NCBI GenBank assembly: GCA_947383005.1
Contig: CANDBT010000014.1
Span: 35,984-99,983, forward strand
Length of the DNA: 64,000 nt
Direction: 5' to 3'
Source: an uncultured bacterium
Lineage (GTDB): Bacteria > Bacillota > Clostridia > Lachnospirales > Lachnospiraceae
Under the pieces are notes generated by a model, which did no database searches, had not been told where the DNA came from, and saw only the letters and a program-made list of their open reading frames with translations. A program made the position numbers and the translations under genes. Below, one piece after another: positions 1 to 8,154 of the stretch (the stretch's first letter is position 1; each line of letters opens with the position of its first letter).

Positions 1-54
1 GCTTCCATATGCAACCCTCTTTCTCTTTCTGATCTATCCGTGAAGCAAATGATT

Positions 55-85
55 GTAACAGTTCAGATACCCCCTGAACTGTTAC
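55..85. repeat. R2 repeat, short copy with 8-bp target duplication
   Basis: A 31-base palindrome, GTAACAGTTCAG with its inverted copy, separated by a 7-base loop. The same 8 bases, AAATGATT, stand directly on both sides (47-54 and 86-93), which is the signature of an insertion. This is the shortest form of the R2 family; other copies lie near 6.5, 21.3, 25.1, 28.9, 31.3, 45.7, 47.0, 55.4 and 56.3 kb. Confidence 0.85.
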
Positions 86-112
86 AAATGATTTGCCAAT
101 ACCGTTTACCTA

Positions 113-190
113 TATAAAGCCATCTTCCCCTACTCGCCGCGCGGCCCGCACGCCGCTTTAGCGGCATATTCCTCTGTGCGGGCCTGTGCA
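113..190. repeat. R1 hairpin repeat, copy A
   Basis: GC-rich intergenic repeat. An outer stem GGCCCGCAC/GTGCGGGCC encloses an inner stem GCCGC/GCGGC, preceded by CTTCCCCTACTCG. It is nearly identical to the copy at 46569-46645. Other copies lie near 5.2, 33.77 and 46.5 kb. Function unknown; it sits between genes and could act as an RNA or DNA fold. Confidence 0.75.
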
Positions 191-197
191 TATGAAT

Positions 198-228
198 CGG
201 GACTGCCTCCGGACGGATGGCAGTCCCG
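198..228 (-). terminator. Hairpin after the DUF3798 gene
   Basis: Ten-base-pair stem CGGGACTGCC/GGCAGTCCCG with an 11-base loop, 20 bases past the stop codon of the DUF3798 gene. No good T-run follows on the minus strand, so termination is plausible but not strong. Confidence 0.45.
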
Positions 229-247
229 GACTTTGTAAAATGTCCTA

Positions 248-1474
248 TTACAACGTAATAAACTTACCTAATACTACAAAGAAATTATCATAGCTCTTTC
301 CGCTTTCAATATCTGTATATTTCCGGACGCTCACATCACCGCCGGCAAATTCAGAAAAGATATTGGTAAATGCGTCCAGATCCGCACGTTCGGTAATCTC
401 ACCGTTACAGTAGGAAATCGCATACTCAACAGCGCAATTGATAAACATGGTATGCATAGGAGCACTCCAGGCACCCATACGTCCGCTCATCTCGTTTTCT
501 GCCAGCTTTGCGCTGATCTGCTCCTGCATATAGCTCACATCACCCTTTTTGTCTTCTGGAATCTCAATTCCCAAAGCTCCGGGGAAAGCGTAAAATACGC
601 TGGGGTTGTCGGGCAAAGGATAAATAGCTTTAGCTTCATATACCGCTTTGCACATCGGCTCCTGCTGTCCGGCATTTGTTCCGAAAAATGCCGTATCTGC
701 TCCGTATTCTTCCACCTTACGCGGCACATCTTCCAAAATAAACTGCTGAGTAGCGGCAATACCGGCATCGCTCATCGGATCAGGAGAAGTCCCGTCTACA
801 AAGGTTAAGCCCAACTCCTCGCATTTTGCCTTCATGTTGTCATGACGGGCAATATTCAAAGGCTGTGCCATATGACGCGGGAAAGAATAGTGGACCACGG
901 TGGTGGCGCCCATCTCTGCTGCCGCTTCTGCTACTGCCGTTCCCATCTCTGCCACATCCGGATGGAATACCAGGTCGGCGGCCGCACAGATAACATCCGG
1001 CGCCTCACTGGGAACACCTGCCAAAAGCAGGATATCCGGCCGTTTCTCACGAACCTTCTCCATAGCTGCCGCAGTGCCTTCCATAGCCGTATTGCAGATA
1101 ATCGCTTTTACATCTGGATCTGCTGCCAGGGACAATGCGATGGAAATGGTCGTTTCCTGTTCGCTGGCCGCCTTATCCGGGAAAGTCTGATGGATGATCA
1201 TATCGCCAAATTTTTCTTTTACGCCTTCTGCCGCCCGATATTCCTCTTCCGCCTGTGATACGGTAGAGGTCAGGATACCGATTTTAAAATCCCCTGCCGG
1301 TGCTGCTTCTGCTTCTGTTTCCGCCTCAGCGGAATCCCCCTCTGCCTGAGCCTGAGTCTGTTCTGCCGCCTGGGTCGGAGCTGCTGTCGTATCTGCCGTA
1401 CCGCCGGAAGATCCACAGCCTGCCAAGGAAAACGCCATCGCCGCAGCCATCATTACCGATACTACTTTTTTCAT
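248..1474 (-). CDS. DUF3798 family substrate-binding-like lipoprotein
   Basis: The 408-residue protein starts with a lipoprotein signal (MKKVVSVMMAAAMAFSLAGC), so the mature protein should be lipid-anchored at Cys20 outside the cell. A low-complexity Ala/Glu/Thr linker follows (about residues 22-60), then a globular domain beginning DFKIGILTSTVSQAEEEYRA. That domain matches the DUF3798 family, which has a type-1 periplasmic-binding-protein-like fold; the ligand is not known. The start was chosen at the ATG behind GGAGG rather than 13 codons upstream, because the signal peptide begins there. No permease or ATPase gene is adjacent, so it may be a solitary sensor or binding protein. Family fairly sure, role unknown. 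Confidence 0.75.
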   Translation of the reverse strand: MKKVVSVMMAAAMAFSLAGCGSSGGTADTTAAPTQAAEQTQAQAEGDSAEAETEAEAAPAGDFKIGILTSTVSQAEEEYRAAEGVKEKFGDMIIHQTFPDKAASEQETTISIALSLAADPDVKAIICNTAMEGTAAAMEKVREKRPDILLLAGVPSEAPDVICAAADLVFHPDVAEMGTAVAEAAAEMGATTVVHYSFPRHMAQPLNIARHDNMKAKCEELGLTFVDGTSPDPMSDAGIAATQQFILEDVPRKVEEYGADTAFFGTNAGQQEPMCKAVYEAKAIYPLPDNPSVFYAFPGALGIEIPEDKKGDVSYMQEQISAKLAENEMSGRMGAWSAPMHTMFINCAVEYAISYCNGEITERADLDAFTNIFSEFAGGDVSVRKYTDIESGKSYDNFFVVLGKFITL

Positions 1475-1575
1475 TGTTTTTCCTCCATTATTTTTTGAGT
1501 TCTCTTGAAACATAAAACCGGCACAGCAAACATTCCCTTTTAAAGTTTGCCGTTCCTTCTATGAAAACAGCCCTG

Positions 1576-1590
1576 CGGCGAAAACCGCCG
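1576..1590 (-). terminator. Small hairpin after pepD
   Basis: Five-base-pair stem CGGCG/CGCCG with a GTTTT-type loop, about 20 bases past the pepD stop and followed on the minus strand by a short T-rich stretch. Weak candidate terminator. Confidence 0.35.
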
Positions 1591-1610
1591 GCTACTTTCC
1601 ACTTTAACCT

Positions 1611-3074
1611 CTAATATTCAAGCATCCCTTCCAGCGTAAGACAAAGCATTTCCCATTCTTTCTGCACTACACTGACCAGGACACTCTCATCAGGTGTATG
1701 GGCTCCCGTAATCTGAGTCCCCGTACAAACAATATCCGCATCAGGAAACTGCCGGAAAAACGCCCCGCACTCATTTCCGCCATGGGATATCTCAATAACC
1801 AGCTTTTTGCCGAACCGCTTTTCAAAAATCCGCTGGATCAATGCGCTGAGACGGCTATCCGATTTGTATTCCCACTCCGGTGAAGAAGACTCAATCATGA
1901 ATTCCGCACCCAGGCATCGTGCCAGCCGCCGGTTCTTATCTATCAGATACTGTTTCTTGCTGTCCAAACCGCTCCTGTACAATGTACGTACCACTACCTG
2001 GGAACCCTCTGTCCTTATCACACCGATATTCCCGCTTGTTTCCGGCACTCCCGGCACTTCCGCGTTCATTGCTACCAGGCCGCAATCAATATTTAGCAAA
2101 AGATCCAAAAGCCGTTCGGTTTCTTCCTGAAGAAATACATCCTCATCCGGCTCAGACTGCTCAAAAAGAACTTTTATCTGCGGATCGCTGGCTTTAAATT
2201 CCTTCTTTAAAGCCTGCTGCCACCAGGCCAGCTTTTCTTCCAGCTCTTTTTCCTGTTCCGGCAAATAGACAATCTTTGCCTCCGCCTCCCGGCAGATGGC
2301 ATTGGTCTGAAGTCCGCCTTCCAGGCTGCTTAGCCCAACCCCAAACTCCTGATTGAGCGAAGAGACAATTCTGGCCAAAAGCAGATTGGCATTGCCCCTC
2401 TCCTTTGTAATATCCAGTCCGCTGTGGCCCCCTTTAAGGCCCCTTATCTTTAGCTTTGCCCATTTCCCGTTATTTAAAGCTTGTCCGCGTTTCAAGGTTA
2501 AGGTCATACGGATAGAAGTGACCCCTGCGCATCCCACGACAATCCCTTCATCGCTGCAGTCCAGGTTGATAATCACTCTGCCCTTGATTTTGGAAAAATC
2601 CAGAGCTTTAATCCCGCTCATCCCCGCTTCCTCATCAGCAGTCAGCACCACTTCCAGGCTGGGATGCGAAATATCCTGTGCTTCCAGCACACACATGGCA
2701 AAAGCCACGCCTGTCGCGTCGTCCGCTCCCAGCGTTGTGCCGTCGGCATAGATTCTGTCCCCGTCACGCAAAACCATAATGGGATCCGTTTTAAAATCAT
2801 GAATCTTATCAGCATTTTTTTCACAAACCATATCCAAATGGGCCTGAAGAACCACTACAGGAGCATTCTCATATCCCGGCGTAGCCGGCTTTTTGATAAT
2901 CAGGTTATATTTTTCGTCCTGATAAGTTTCCAATCCCAGCTCACGACAGAAATGATAAATATAATCGCTGATTTCCTTCTCGTTTTTCGATCCGTGAGGA
3001 ATCCGGCAAAGCTGGCTGAAAATCTCAAATACTCTAGCTGGTTCCAAACCTCTTAAACACTCATACACCAACAT
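1611..3074 (-). CDS. pepD: Aminoacyl-histidine (Xaa-His) dipeptidase PepD
   Basis: The 487-residue protein matches the M20-family zinc dipeptidases that split Xaa-His dipeptides such as carnosine in the cytoplasm. Metal and catalytic landmarks are in order: QAHLDMVCEKN, TTLGADDATGVA, TADEEAGM and, near the C-terminus, EISHGGNECGAF. The length is normal for PepD (about 480-490). The start follows an AGGGGATG-like site. The next gene upstream on the same strand, a zinc alcohol dehydrogenase, ends 24 bases away, so the two may be cotranscribed. The enzyme class is secure; the preferred dipeptide is not deducible. Confidence 0.92.
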   Translation of the reverse strand: MLVYECLRGLEPARVFEIFSQLCRIPHGSKNEKEISDYIYHFCRELGLETYQDEKYNLIIKKPATPGYENAPVVVLQAHLDMVCEKNADKIHDFKTDPIMVLRDGDRIYADGTTLGADDATGVAFAMCVLEAQDISHPSLEVVLTADEEAGMSGIKALDFSKIKGRVIINLDCSDEGIVVGCAGVTSIRMTLTLKRGQALNNGKWAKLKIRGLKGGHSGLDITKERGNANLLLARIVSSLNQEFGVGLSSLEGGLQTNAICREAEAKIVYLPEQEKELEEKLAWWQQALKKEFKASDPQIKVLFEQSEPDEDVFLQEETERLLDLLLNIDCGLVAMNAEVPGVPETSGNIGVIRTEGSQVVVRTLYRSGLDSKKQYLIDKNRRLARCLGAEFMIESSSPEWEYKSDSRLSALIQRIFEKRFGKKLVIEISHGGNECGAFFRQFPDADIVCTGTQITGAHTPDESVLVSVVQKEWEMLCLTLEGMLEY

Positions 3075-3097
3075 CCCCTCCTTTTCGTTTCCCTGTT

Positions 3098-4117
3098 TTA
3101 TGTAAAATCAAGGATTACTTTTAGCATCTTCCCCGAATTCTCATCCAATTCCTTAAAGGCCCGAGGTGCGTCATCAAATTTATAAACATTGGTAATGATT
3201 TTTTCCAAAGGTATCTTTCCCTCGTTTACCAAATCGATAAGCTCTAAAAAATCCGACTTTAAGGAATTGCGGGAACCGTACACATTCAATTCCTTTTTTT
3301 GAATCATTGTAAAGTTAAAATCCAAATTTTGCTTCCCTACCCCAATCAGCACCATCCTGCCGCCGAAGGCCGCCGCATCAATGCAGTTTTGAAATGTCGA
3401 AGGCAGTCCTACCGCTTCTATAGTCACATCAAAGCCGCTCCCCCCGGTAATATCATCCACAATCTCCTGATAAGTCTCCGGTCCTTTTATGGCAACCGCT
3501 CCATCTACGCCAAATTCTTTGGCATATTGTATTTTTACTTCCGACACATCTGTGATGTATACAAGTGCTCCCCGCTGCTTGGCAGCAACCGCTGCCAGAA
3601 TGCCAATAGTGCCAGCGCCCACAATGAGCACTTTATCCCCCGGCTTTACGTCTGCTCTTTTTACCCCATGATAGCTGATGCACAAAGGCTCGATAACCGC
3701 TAAAACTTTGGGGTCTAAGCCCTTCCCGTCATAAATCCGTTCCAGGGGCATCGTAATATATTCCGAAAAAGCACCTTCTCTTTGAACACCCATGGTCTGA
3801 TTGTCCATACAGGCATTGACCAGGCCACGCTTGCAGGAATAACATTCCCCGCAATTAAAATAAGGATTGCAGGTAACGATCATTCCCGGCTTCAATCCAT
3901 ACTCATTATCATCCACTTCCAGGATCTCGGCAGAAAATTCATGACCCGGAGTCCTTGGATAGGAAAAATACGCAAACGTGCCTCTGTAAGAACCCAGGTC
4001 GCTCCCGCAGATCCCTCCATAGAGCAGCTTCAGCAAAGCTTCCCCCGGTTTTCGTACCGGACGCGGGATGTCCTTAAAGACCGCTTTTTGCGGGTTCTCA
4101 ATAAAAACAGCTTTCAT
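3098..4117 (-). CDS. Zinc-dependent alcohol/polyol dehydrogenase
   Basis: A 339-residue medium-chain dehydrogenase of the sorbitol/threonine dehydrogenase type. Catalytic zinc ligands are in GGICGSDLGSYRG and TPGHEFSAEI; the structural zinc knuckle is CNPYFNCGECYSCKRG; the NAD-binding Rossmann turn is VLIVGAGTIG, followed by TDVSEVK, where the acidic residue favours NAD over NADP. Likely oxidises a polyol, sugar acid or secondary alcohol; the substrate cannot be read from sequence. It is divergent from a GntR/FCD regulator, and a palindromic TGTATACA lies in its promoter, so it is probably that regulator's target. Not necessarily linked functionally to the downstream pepD. Confidence 0.88.
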   Translation of the reverse strand: MKAVFIENPQKAVFKDIPRPVRKPGEALLKLLYGGICGSDLGSYRGTFAYFSYPRTPGHEFSAEILEVDDNEYGLKPGMIVTCNPYFNCGECYSCKRGLVNACMDNQTMGVQREGAFSEYITMPLERIYDGKGLDPKVLAVIEPLCISYHGVKRADVKPGDKVLIVGAGTIGILAAVAAKQRGALVYITDVSEVKIQYAKEFGVDGAVAIKGPETYQEIVDDITGGSGFDVTIEAVGLPSTFQNCIDAAAFGGRMVLIGVGKQNLDFNFTMIQKKELNVYGSRNSLKSDFLELIDLVNEGKIPLEKIITNVYKFDDAPRAFKELDENSGKMLKVILDFT

Positions 4118-4142
4118 TGTATTTTAGCTCCTTTTCACTCTT

Positions 4143-4198
4143 ATTGTATACATCATAATATAAACGATCCCTTCATTATTGTCAAGTGCAAACTCTAA
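4143..4198 (-). promoter_or_regulatory. Promoter and candidate GntR operator of the dehydrogenase
   Basis: On the minus strand TTGACA is followed after 17 bases by TATATT. Just downstream, at 4145-4152, lies the perfect palindrome TGTATACA (reading ATTGTATACATC), typical of FadR/FCD-type GntR operators. The divergent GntR gene is the natural binder. Confidence 0.55.
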
Positions 4199-4386
4199 TT
4201 TTCCACTAATATTTCCGTTTAATATTCATATTTTTATAAAATATAGCTAAAACTTTTTTTGTATCTCAAAAAAGTTTTGTATTTTTTTCTTTTTACCTTT
4301 TTATTACTTCGTTTCTTATTTCATGTTGTATTCAAATATTTTAGCGCTGATACGCAAAGGTTCAGAAAAGTTTTTTCAGGTTTCTC

Positions 4387-4415
4387 TTGGTTTTTCCCCT
4401 TGTTTCCTCTATAAT
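4387..4415 (+). promoter_or_regulatory. Promoter of the GntR regulator gene
   Basis: TTGGTT at 4387-4392 and TATAAT at 4410-4415 with 17-base spacing, about 50 bases before the start codon. The 4118-4466 interval is A/T-rich and holds nothing else recognisable. Confidence 0.7.
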
Positions 4416-4466
4416 TAAAGGTAACATCATGAAATTAACGAATATCATCTCAGGAGGTTTTCTGGC

Positions 4467-5132
4467 ATGGCACAAAAGAGTTTAAAATCCCAAGCTTACG
4501 ATAATATCAAAGAAAAAATACTGAATTGTGAGTATGCGCCTGGTGTCCATTTAAACGAGGCTGTTCTTTGTGAAACTTTTAACGTAAGCCGTACTCCTAT
4601 CCGGGACGCCCTAAGCCGCCTGGAACAAGAAGGCCTGGTTACTATCCGTTCCAAAAAAGGAATCGTCGTATCCAGCCTGTCTATTTCCGAAGCCAACAAT
4701 ATTTTTGAACTGCGGCTCCTGCTGGAACCTTACGGCATACGAAATTATGGTTATACCCTGGATGAAAGCAGGCTTTTAAGCTTTTATCAGTCCCTTCTCC
4801 GTCTGGATATCACCCAGGATGAAAAATCATTTTTTGTTTTGGATGACAACTTCCATAATTTCCTGAACAGCGCAGTACCCAATCATTACATACAAGAGTA
4901 CTTTAACATCATCAACAACCAAAATCAGCGTTTCCGCATCATCACCGGGCAAAGGGCAGCCCAACGCCTTGAAGATACCCGAAACGAACATTTAGCCATT
5001 GTCAAAGCCTGTATTAAAAAAGAGTGGAAATCAGCGGCGGACGCCATGTATGAACATTTGATCCAATCGAAAAATGCAACATTTGAATTGTTGCTGAATA
5101 ATCAGGAACTACAATTTCAAGATAATCCATAA
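4467..5132 (+). CDS. GntR family transcriptional regulator, FCD (FadR) subfamily
   Basis: A 221-residue regulator. The N-terminal winged helix includes NVSRTPIRDALSRLEQEGLV, the classic GntR recognition segment (about residues 35-55). The C-terminal helical FCD ligand domain shows its metal/ligand residues in DDNFHNFL and RNEHLAIVKA. The start is the ATG 7 bases after AGGAGG. It is divergent from the zinc dehydrogenase at 3098-4117 and probably represses it in response to a small carboxylate or sugar acid. Length is standard; the ligand is unknown. Confidence 0.92.
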   Translation: MAQKSLKSQAYDNIKEKILNCEYAPGVHLNEAVLCETFNVSRTPIRDALSRLEQEGLVTIRSKKGIVVSSLSISEANNIFELRLLLEPYGIRNYGYTLDESRLLSFYQSLLRLDITQDEKSFFVLDDNFHNFLNSAVPNHYIQEYFNIINNQNQRFRIITGQRAAQRLEDTRNEHLAIVKACIKKEWKSAADAMYEHLIQSKNATFELLLNNQELQFQDNP

Positions 5133-5159
5133 GCCCCTTGACGCATTTTCCTGACACAC

Positions 5160-5256
5160 TTTCCTAATCGAGCAGGGGAGGGGCTTTCCCCTACTCGTCG
5201 CGCGGTCCGTGTGCTGCGTCAGCAGCAAACTTCCACACGCGGGCCTGTATATATAG
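5160..5256. repeat. R1 hairpin repeat, copy B
   Basis: Diverged R1 copy between convergent genes. It starts with the hairpin CGAGCAGGGGA/TCCCCTACTCG, then has the inner stem GCTGC/GCAGC and an imperfect outer stem GGTCC-GTGT/ACACGCGGGCC. The inner stem differs from copy A (GCCGC/GCGGC) but still pairs. Confidence 0.7.
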
Positions 5257-5287
5257 AAGAACTGTACATATAGAAGAATAAACAATC

Positions 5288-5314
5288 GGCGCCACCGGCA
5301 AAATCGGCGGCGCC
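5288..5314 (-). terminator. Terminator-like hairpin after the malic enzyme gene
   Basis: Stem GGCGCC plus CCG around a CAAAAT loop, 12 bases past the malic enzyme stop; on the minus strand it runs into a T-rich GATTGTTTATT. Probably the end of that transcript. Confidence 0.5.
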
Positions 5315-5325
5315 CTCTTGTCATA

Positions 5326-6501
5326 CTATTTTCTCACGGCTCCTGATAACACCGCCGCTTCTTTTACCCGCATAGCCACATGTTTTGCCACGCGAGGGTC
5401 CAAGGCCGAAGGAATAATGTATTCGGCACACAGCTTCTCCGGCTCTACCAACTCCGCAATCGCTTTTGCCGCCGCAAGTTTCATCTCATAATTGATATCC
5501 CTGGCTCCGGCATCCAAGGCTCCCCGGAAAATACCCGGAAAAGCAAGGACATTGTTGATCTGATTAGGACAATCAGAACGTCCTGTTCCCATAACTCTCA
5601 CTCCCGCAGCCATAGCTTCGTCATACATGATCTCGGGAACCGGATTTGCCATGGCAAATACAATAGGATCCGTACTCATGGTTTTGATCATCTCCGGCTT
5701 TAAGGCTCCACCCACGGAAACACCCACAAACACATCGGCTCCCGCCAGTGCATCGGCCAAAGTCCCTTTCTTATCTTCCCGGTTGGTAATCTCACAGAGC
5801 ATTTTTTTGTGATCGGCAATGCCTATTCCTCTGTCTTTATAGAGGATGCCATTTTCATCACAAGCGATAATATGTTTAACCCCCGCATTCAGCATCATTT
5901 TAATAATGGCTGTTCCGGCAGAACCCGGCCCATTGAGCACCACCTTAATCTCATCAATCTTCTTTCCGACTACTTTCAGGGCATTGATAAGGGCAGCAGT
6001 CACTACGATAGCCGTACCATGCTGGTCGTCATGGAACACGGGAATATCCAGTTCTTCCTCAAGACGCCGTTCAATCTCAAAACATTTGGGGGAAGCAATA
6101 TCTTCCAGGTTGATGCCGCCAAATACCGGGGCAATCTGCTTTACGGCCTTTATAATTTCTTCCGTATCCTTCGTATCCAGGCAAATAGGAAACGCATCTA
6201 CACCGCCGAACTGCTTAAAAAGAACGGCTTTTCCTTCCATAACCGGTATAGCCGCTTCTGCTCCGATATCCCCCAGGCCAAGCACCGCTGTGCCGTCAGA
6301 AACCACACCCACCAAATTACTCTTTGCCGTGTATTGAAATACACTCTTTTTATCCCTGGCAATCTCCTTACAGGGTTCCGCCACTCCGGGTGTATAGGCA
6401 ATACTCAGATCATCCCGGTTTTCCAGCTTTACCTTGCTGGCTACCTGGATTTTGCCCTTATGTTCACTGTGCAGTTTCAATGCTTCCTCATAGTAATTCA
6501 T
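5326..6501 (-). CDS. NAD(P)-dependent malic enzyme (oxaloacetate-decarboxylating)
   Basis: A 391-residue short malic enzyme converting malate to pyruvate, CO2 and NAD(P)H in the cytoplasm. Conserved blocks: the catalytic Tyr in AYTPGVAEPCKEIA, the catalytic Lys in IPVMEGKAVLFK, the metal-binding segment with FHDDQHGTAIVV, and the dinucleotide turn NGPGSAGTAI. It lacks the phosphotransacetylase extension of MaeB enzymes, as is usual in Firmicutes. The start is the second ATG of an ATG-ACG-ATG series, because it stands 7 bases behind AGGAGG. It is convergent with the GntR gene and has no obvious operon partner. Confidence 0.92.
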   Translation of the reverse strand: MNYYEEALKLHSEHKGKIQVASKVKLENRDDLSIAYTPGVAEPCKEIARDKKSVFQYTAKSNLVGVVSDGTAVLGLGDIGAEAAIPVMEGKAVLFKQFGGVDAFPICLDTKDTEEIIKAVKQIAPVFGGINLEDIASPKCFEIERRLEEELDIPVFHDDQHGTAIVVTAALINALKVVGKKIDEIKVVLNGPGSAGTAIIKMMLNAGVKHIIACDENGILYKDRGIGIADHKKMLCEITNREDKKGTLADALAGADVFVGVSVGGALKPEMIKTMSTDPIVFAMANPVPEIMYDEAMAAGVRVMGTGRSDCPNQINNVLAFPGIFRGALDAGARDINYEMKLAAAKAIAELVEPEKLCAEYIIPSALDPRVAKHVAMRVKEAAVLSGAVRK

Positions 6502-6557
6502 CGTCATTCCTCCTCATTGATGGAAATAATTATTTCTGAAATTCATTGATTTATCAC

Positions 6558-6595
6558 AACAATTCAGACGTCGGGGATTTGGCATCTGAACTGTT
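6558..6595. repeat. R2 repeat, degenerate short copy
   Basis: AACAATTCAGA paired with TCTGAACTGTT around a 16-base loop. The left end has lost the GTAACAG sequence and no target duplication is visible. Its right end overlaps the stop codon of the adjacent EamA remnant. Confidence 0.6.
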
Positions 6596-6779
6596 ATTGG
6601 TATATTCCAAAAGAAAAAAGACCCATGATTGCCATAACGGTTCCCACAGCAGAAAACCCTGTTACCGGCTCTCTTAACACCAATGCGGAAGTGATGATCG
6701 TGACAACCGGGTCCGAATAAATGTAAACAAAGGTCGGTTCTAAACAAGCGCCACTGGCGCTTAGATCCCAAAGATACAA
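6594..6779 (-). pseudogene. Remnant of an EamA/DMT-family transporter C-terminus
   Basis: The frame reads LEPTFVYIYSDPVVTIITSALVLREPVTG, then FSAVGTVMAIMGLFSFGIYQ. That is the usual end of EamA (drug/metabolite) transporters: LEP, YSDPVVT, LREP and a last glycine-rich membrane helix. Only about 45 matching residues remain. The part before LEP is replaced by an R3 hairpin (6740-6764) and the stop codon lies in a degenerate R2 repeat, so the gene was cut down between two repeats. Confidence 0.55.
6740..6764. repeat. R3 hairpin, minimal copy
   Basis: CTAAACAAGCGC-CACTG-GCGCTTAG: a short stem with a CACTG loop. The same loop, with different but still paired arms, occurs at 11966-11992 (reverse strand), 57157-57186 and 60953-60979. 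Confidence 0.65.
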
Positions 6780-6789
6780 GCCGCACGGA

Positions 6790-8145
6790 TTATCTAGTCA
6801 AATCCCTCACCCACTTATATTTCCGAAAACGATATACCACCCAAGGAATTTTCCCCACTTCATCCAGGCAGGTACAGGCATAAACCACAAGCGGAGACCA
6901 GTGCATGGCAAATGCCCCAACAAGCGCCAGGGGAATAGCCAGCAGCCACATACAGACAATCAAGCTGTACATATCAAACAAAGTATCGCCGCCCCCGTCC
7001 AACACACCATTTATCAAAACAGTATTGATACAGCGGCCAATCATATAGACTGCGATAATCCCCATCATTCCCGTGAGATACGCTCTGGCCTGGGATGTCA
7101 GGATTACCATATTTATGATAAAAGGCGTCACAGCAAGTACAAGGACGGCAGAAAAAAAGCCAATGGCATAAGAAATATTTTTCAGTTTTATCCCATATGC
7201 CTTTCCGCGCTCAAGGCGCCCCGCACCGAGTTCATTCCCCACCATGATCCCCGCCGCGCTTCCAACACCATTGCACATACAGCAGATCAGGTCACGGACA
7301 ACCGCCGCTACAGAATTGGCCGCCGCCGCATCAATCCCCATATGTCCCATGATGGCGGTATAGGATGTAAATCCGACTCCCCAACATAAGGAACCTCCCA
7401 TAAGCGGCAGGCATTGTCTTACAAAATCAGACTTAAGATGCCCGGGCAGCTTAAAAAACCTGCCAAAGGCCGGACGGATATAAGATTCTCCTGATGATAC
7501 GGCCATACACAAGGCCAGCTCAGCAATACGGGAAATGGTAGTGGCTAAAGCTGCCCCTCTCGCCTGCATCCTCGGCGCACCCAGCAATCCAAAGATAAAT
7601 ACGGCATTCAGGCCGATGTTTAAAAGTACCGCACAAGAACTGATAAGTGCACAAGGCTTTACATGGTCCGACACTTTCATAACAGCCAGATAACATTGGG
7701 AAATGCCTGTGAGCAAGTATGACCAGCCTGCAACGCGCAAATAAGAACTGCCAACGGCAATCAGTGTGGCATCCGGCGTAAAAATATGCATAAGCAGCTC
7801 CGGCGCCAATTCACAAGCAAGAAAAAACAGGACAGAAACGGCGCCGCCAAACCGCAGCATCAGATTAAAAATATTTTCCAGTGTATATTTATCCCCCTTT
7901 CCCCAATACTGGGCGCCGAGGATAGCTCCCGCCGCCGTAATAGCTGAAAGAAACATATTCTGGATAAACTGAATCTGAGTCGCCAGAGAAACGGCTGTCA
8001 TCTCACTCTGCGCAACCTTTCCCAGCATCAACGCATCTCCTGCCGCTACTGACGCAAGCATCAGGTTTTGAAGCGCGATTGGCAGGGCAAGCCTTAGCAG
8101 GATTTTATAAAATTCCTTTTTATCGATCTGTGTCTCCGGTTTCAT
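6790..8145 (-). CDS. MATE family efflux transporter
   Basis: A 451-residue integral membrane protein of the MATE/NorM family, with 12 predicted hydrophobic segments in two homologous halves. The N-terminus has the usual LRLALPIALQNLMLASVAAGDALMLGK pattern, and the second half has MGGSLCWGVGFTSYTAIMGHMG. It exports cationic drugs or metabolites by Na+ or H+ antiport in this family; the substrate here is unknown. The start follows GGAGGAGAAA. The DUF1848 gene ends 9 bases upstream on the same strand, so the two are probably cotranscribed. Confidence 0.9.
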   Translation of the reverse strand: MKPETQIDKKEFYKILLRLALPIALQNLMLASVAAGDALMLGKVAQSEMTAVSLATQIQFIQNMFLSAITAAGAILGAQYWGKGDKYTLENIFNLMLRFGGAVSVLFFLACELAPELLMHIFTPDATLIAVGSSYLRVAGWSYLLTGISQCYLAVMKVSDHVKPCALISSCAVLLNIGLNAVFIFGLLGAPRMQARGAALATTISRIAELALCMAVSSGESYIRPAFGRFFKLPGHLKSDFVRQCLPLMGGSLCWGVGFTSYTAIMGHMGIDAAAANSVAAVVRDLICCMCNGVGSAAGIMVGNELGAGRLERGKAYGIKLKNISYAIGFFSAVLVLAVTPFIINMVILTSQARAYLTGMMGIIAVYMIGRCINTVLINGVLDGGGDTLFDMYSLIVCMWLLAIPLALVGAFAMHWSPLVVYACTCLDEVGKIPWVVYRFRKYKWVRDLTR

Positions 8146-8154
8146 TTTCTCCTC

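Noticed and set aside
55-85. Short R2 copies as ordinary intrinsic terminators
   Set aside because: They lack GC-rich stems followed by T-runs, and their 8-bp target duplications show that they arrived by insertion.
452-808. Plus-strand frames opposite the DUF3798 gene
   Set aside because: They are antisense shadows of a well-supported gene with a lipoprotein signal and a good ribosome site.
5109-5324. A 71-codon frame between the GntR and malic enzyme genes
   Set aside because: It is made of R1 copy B and a terminator hairpin, with no ribosome site.
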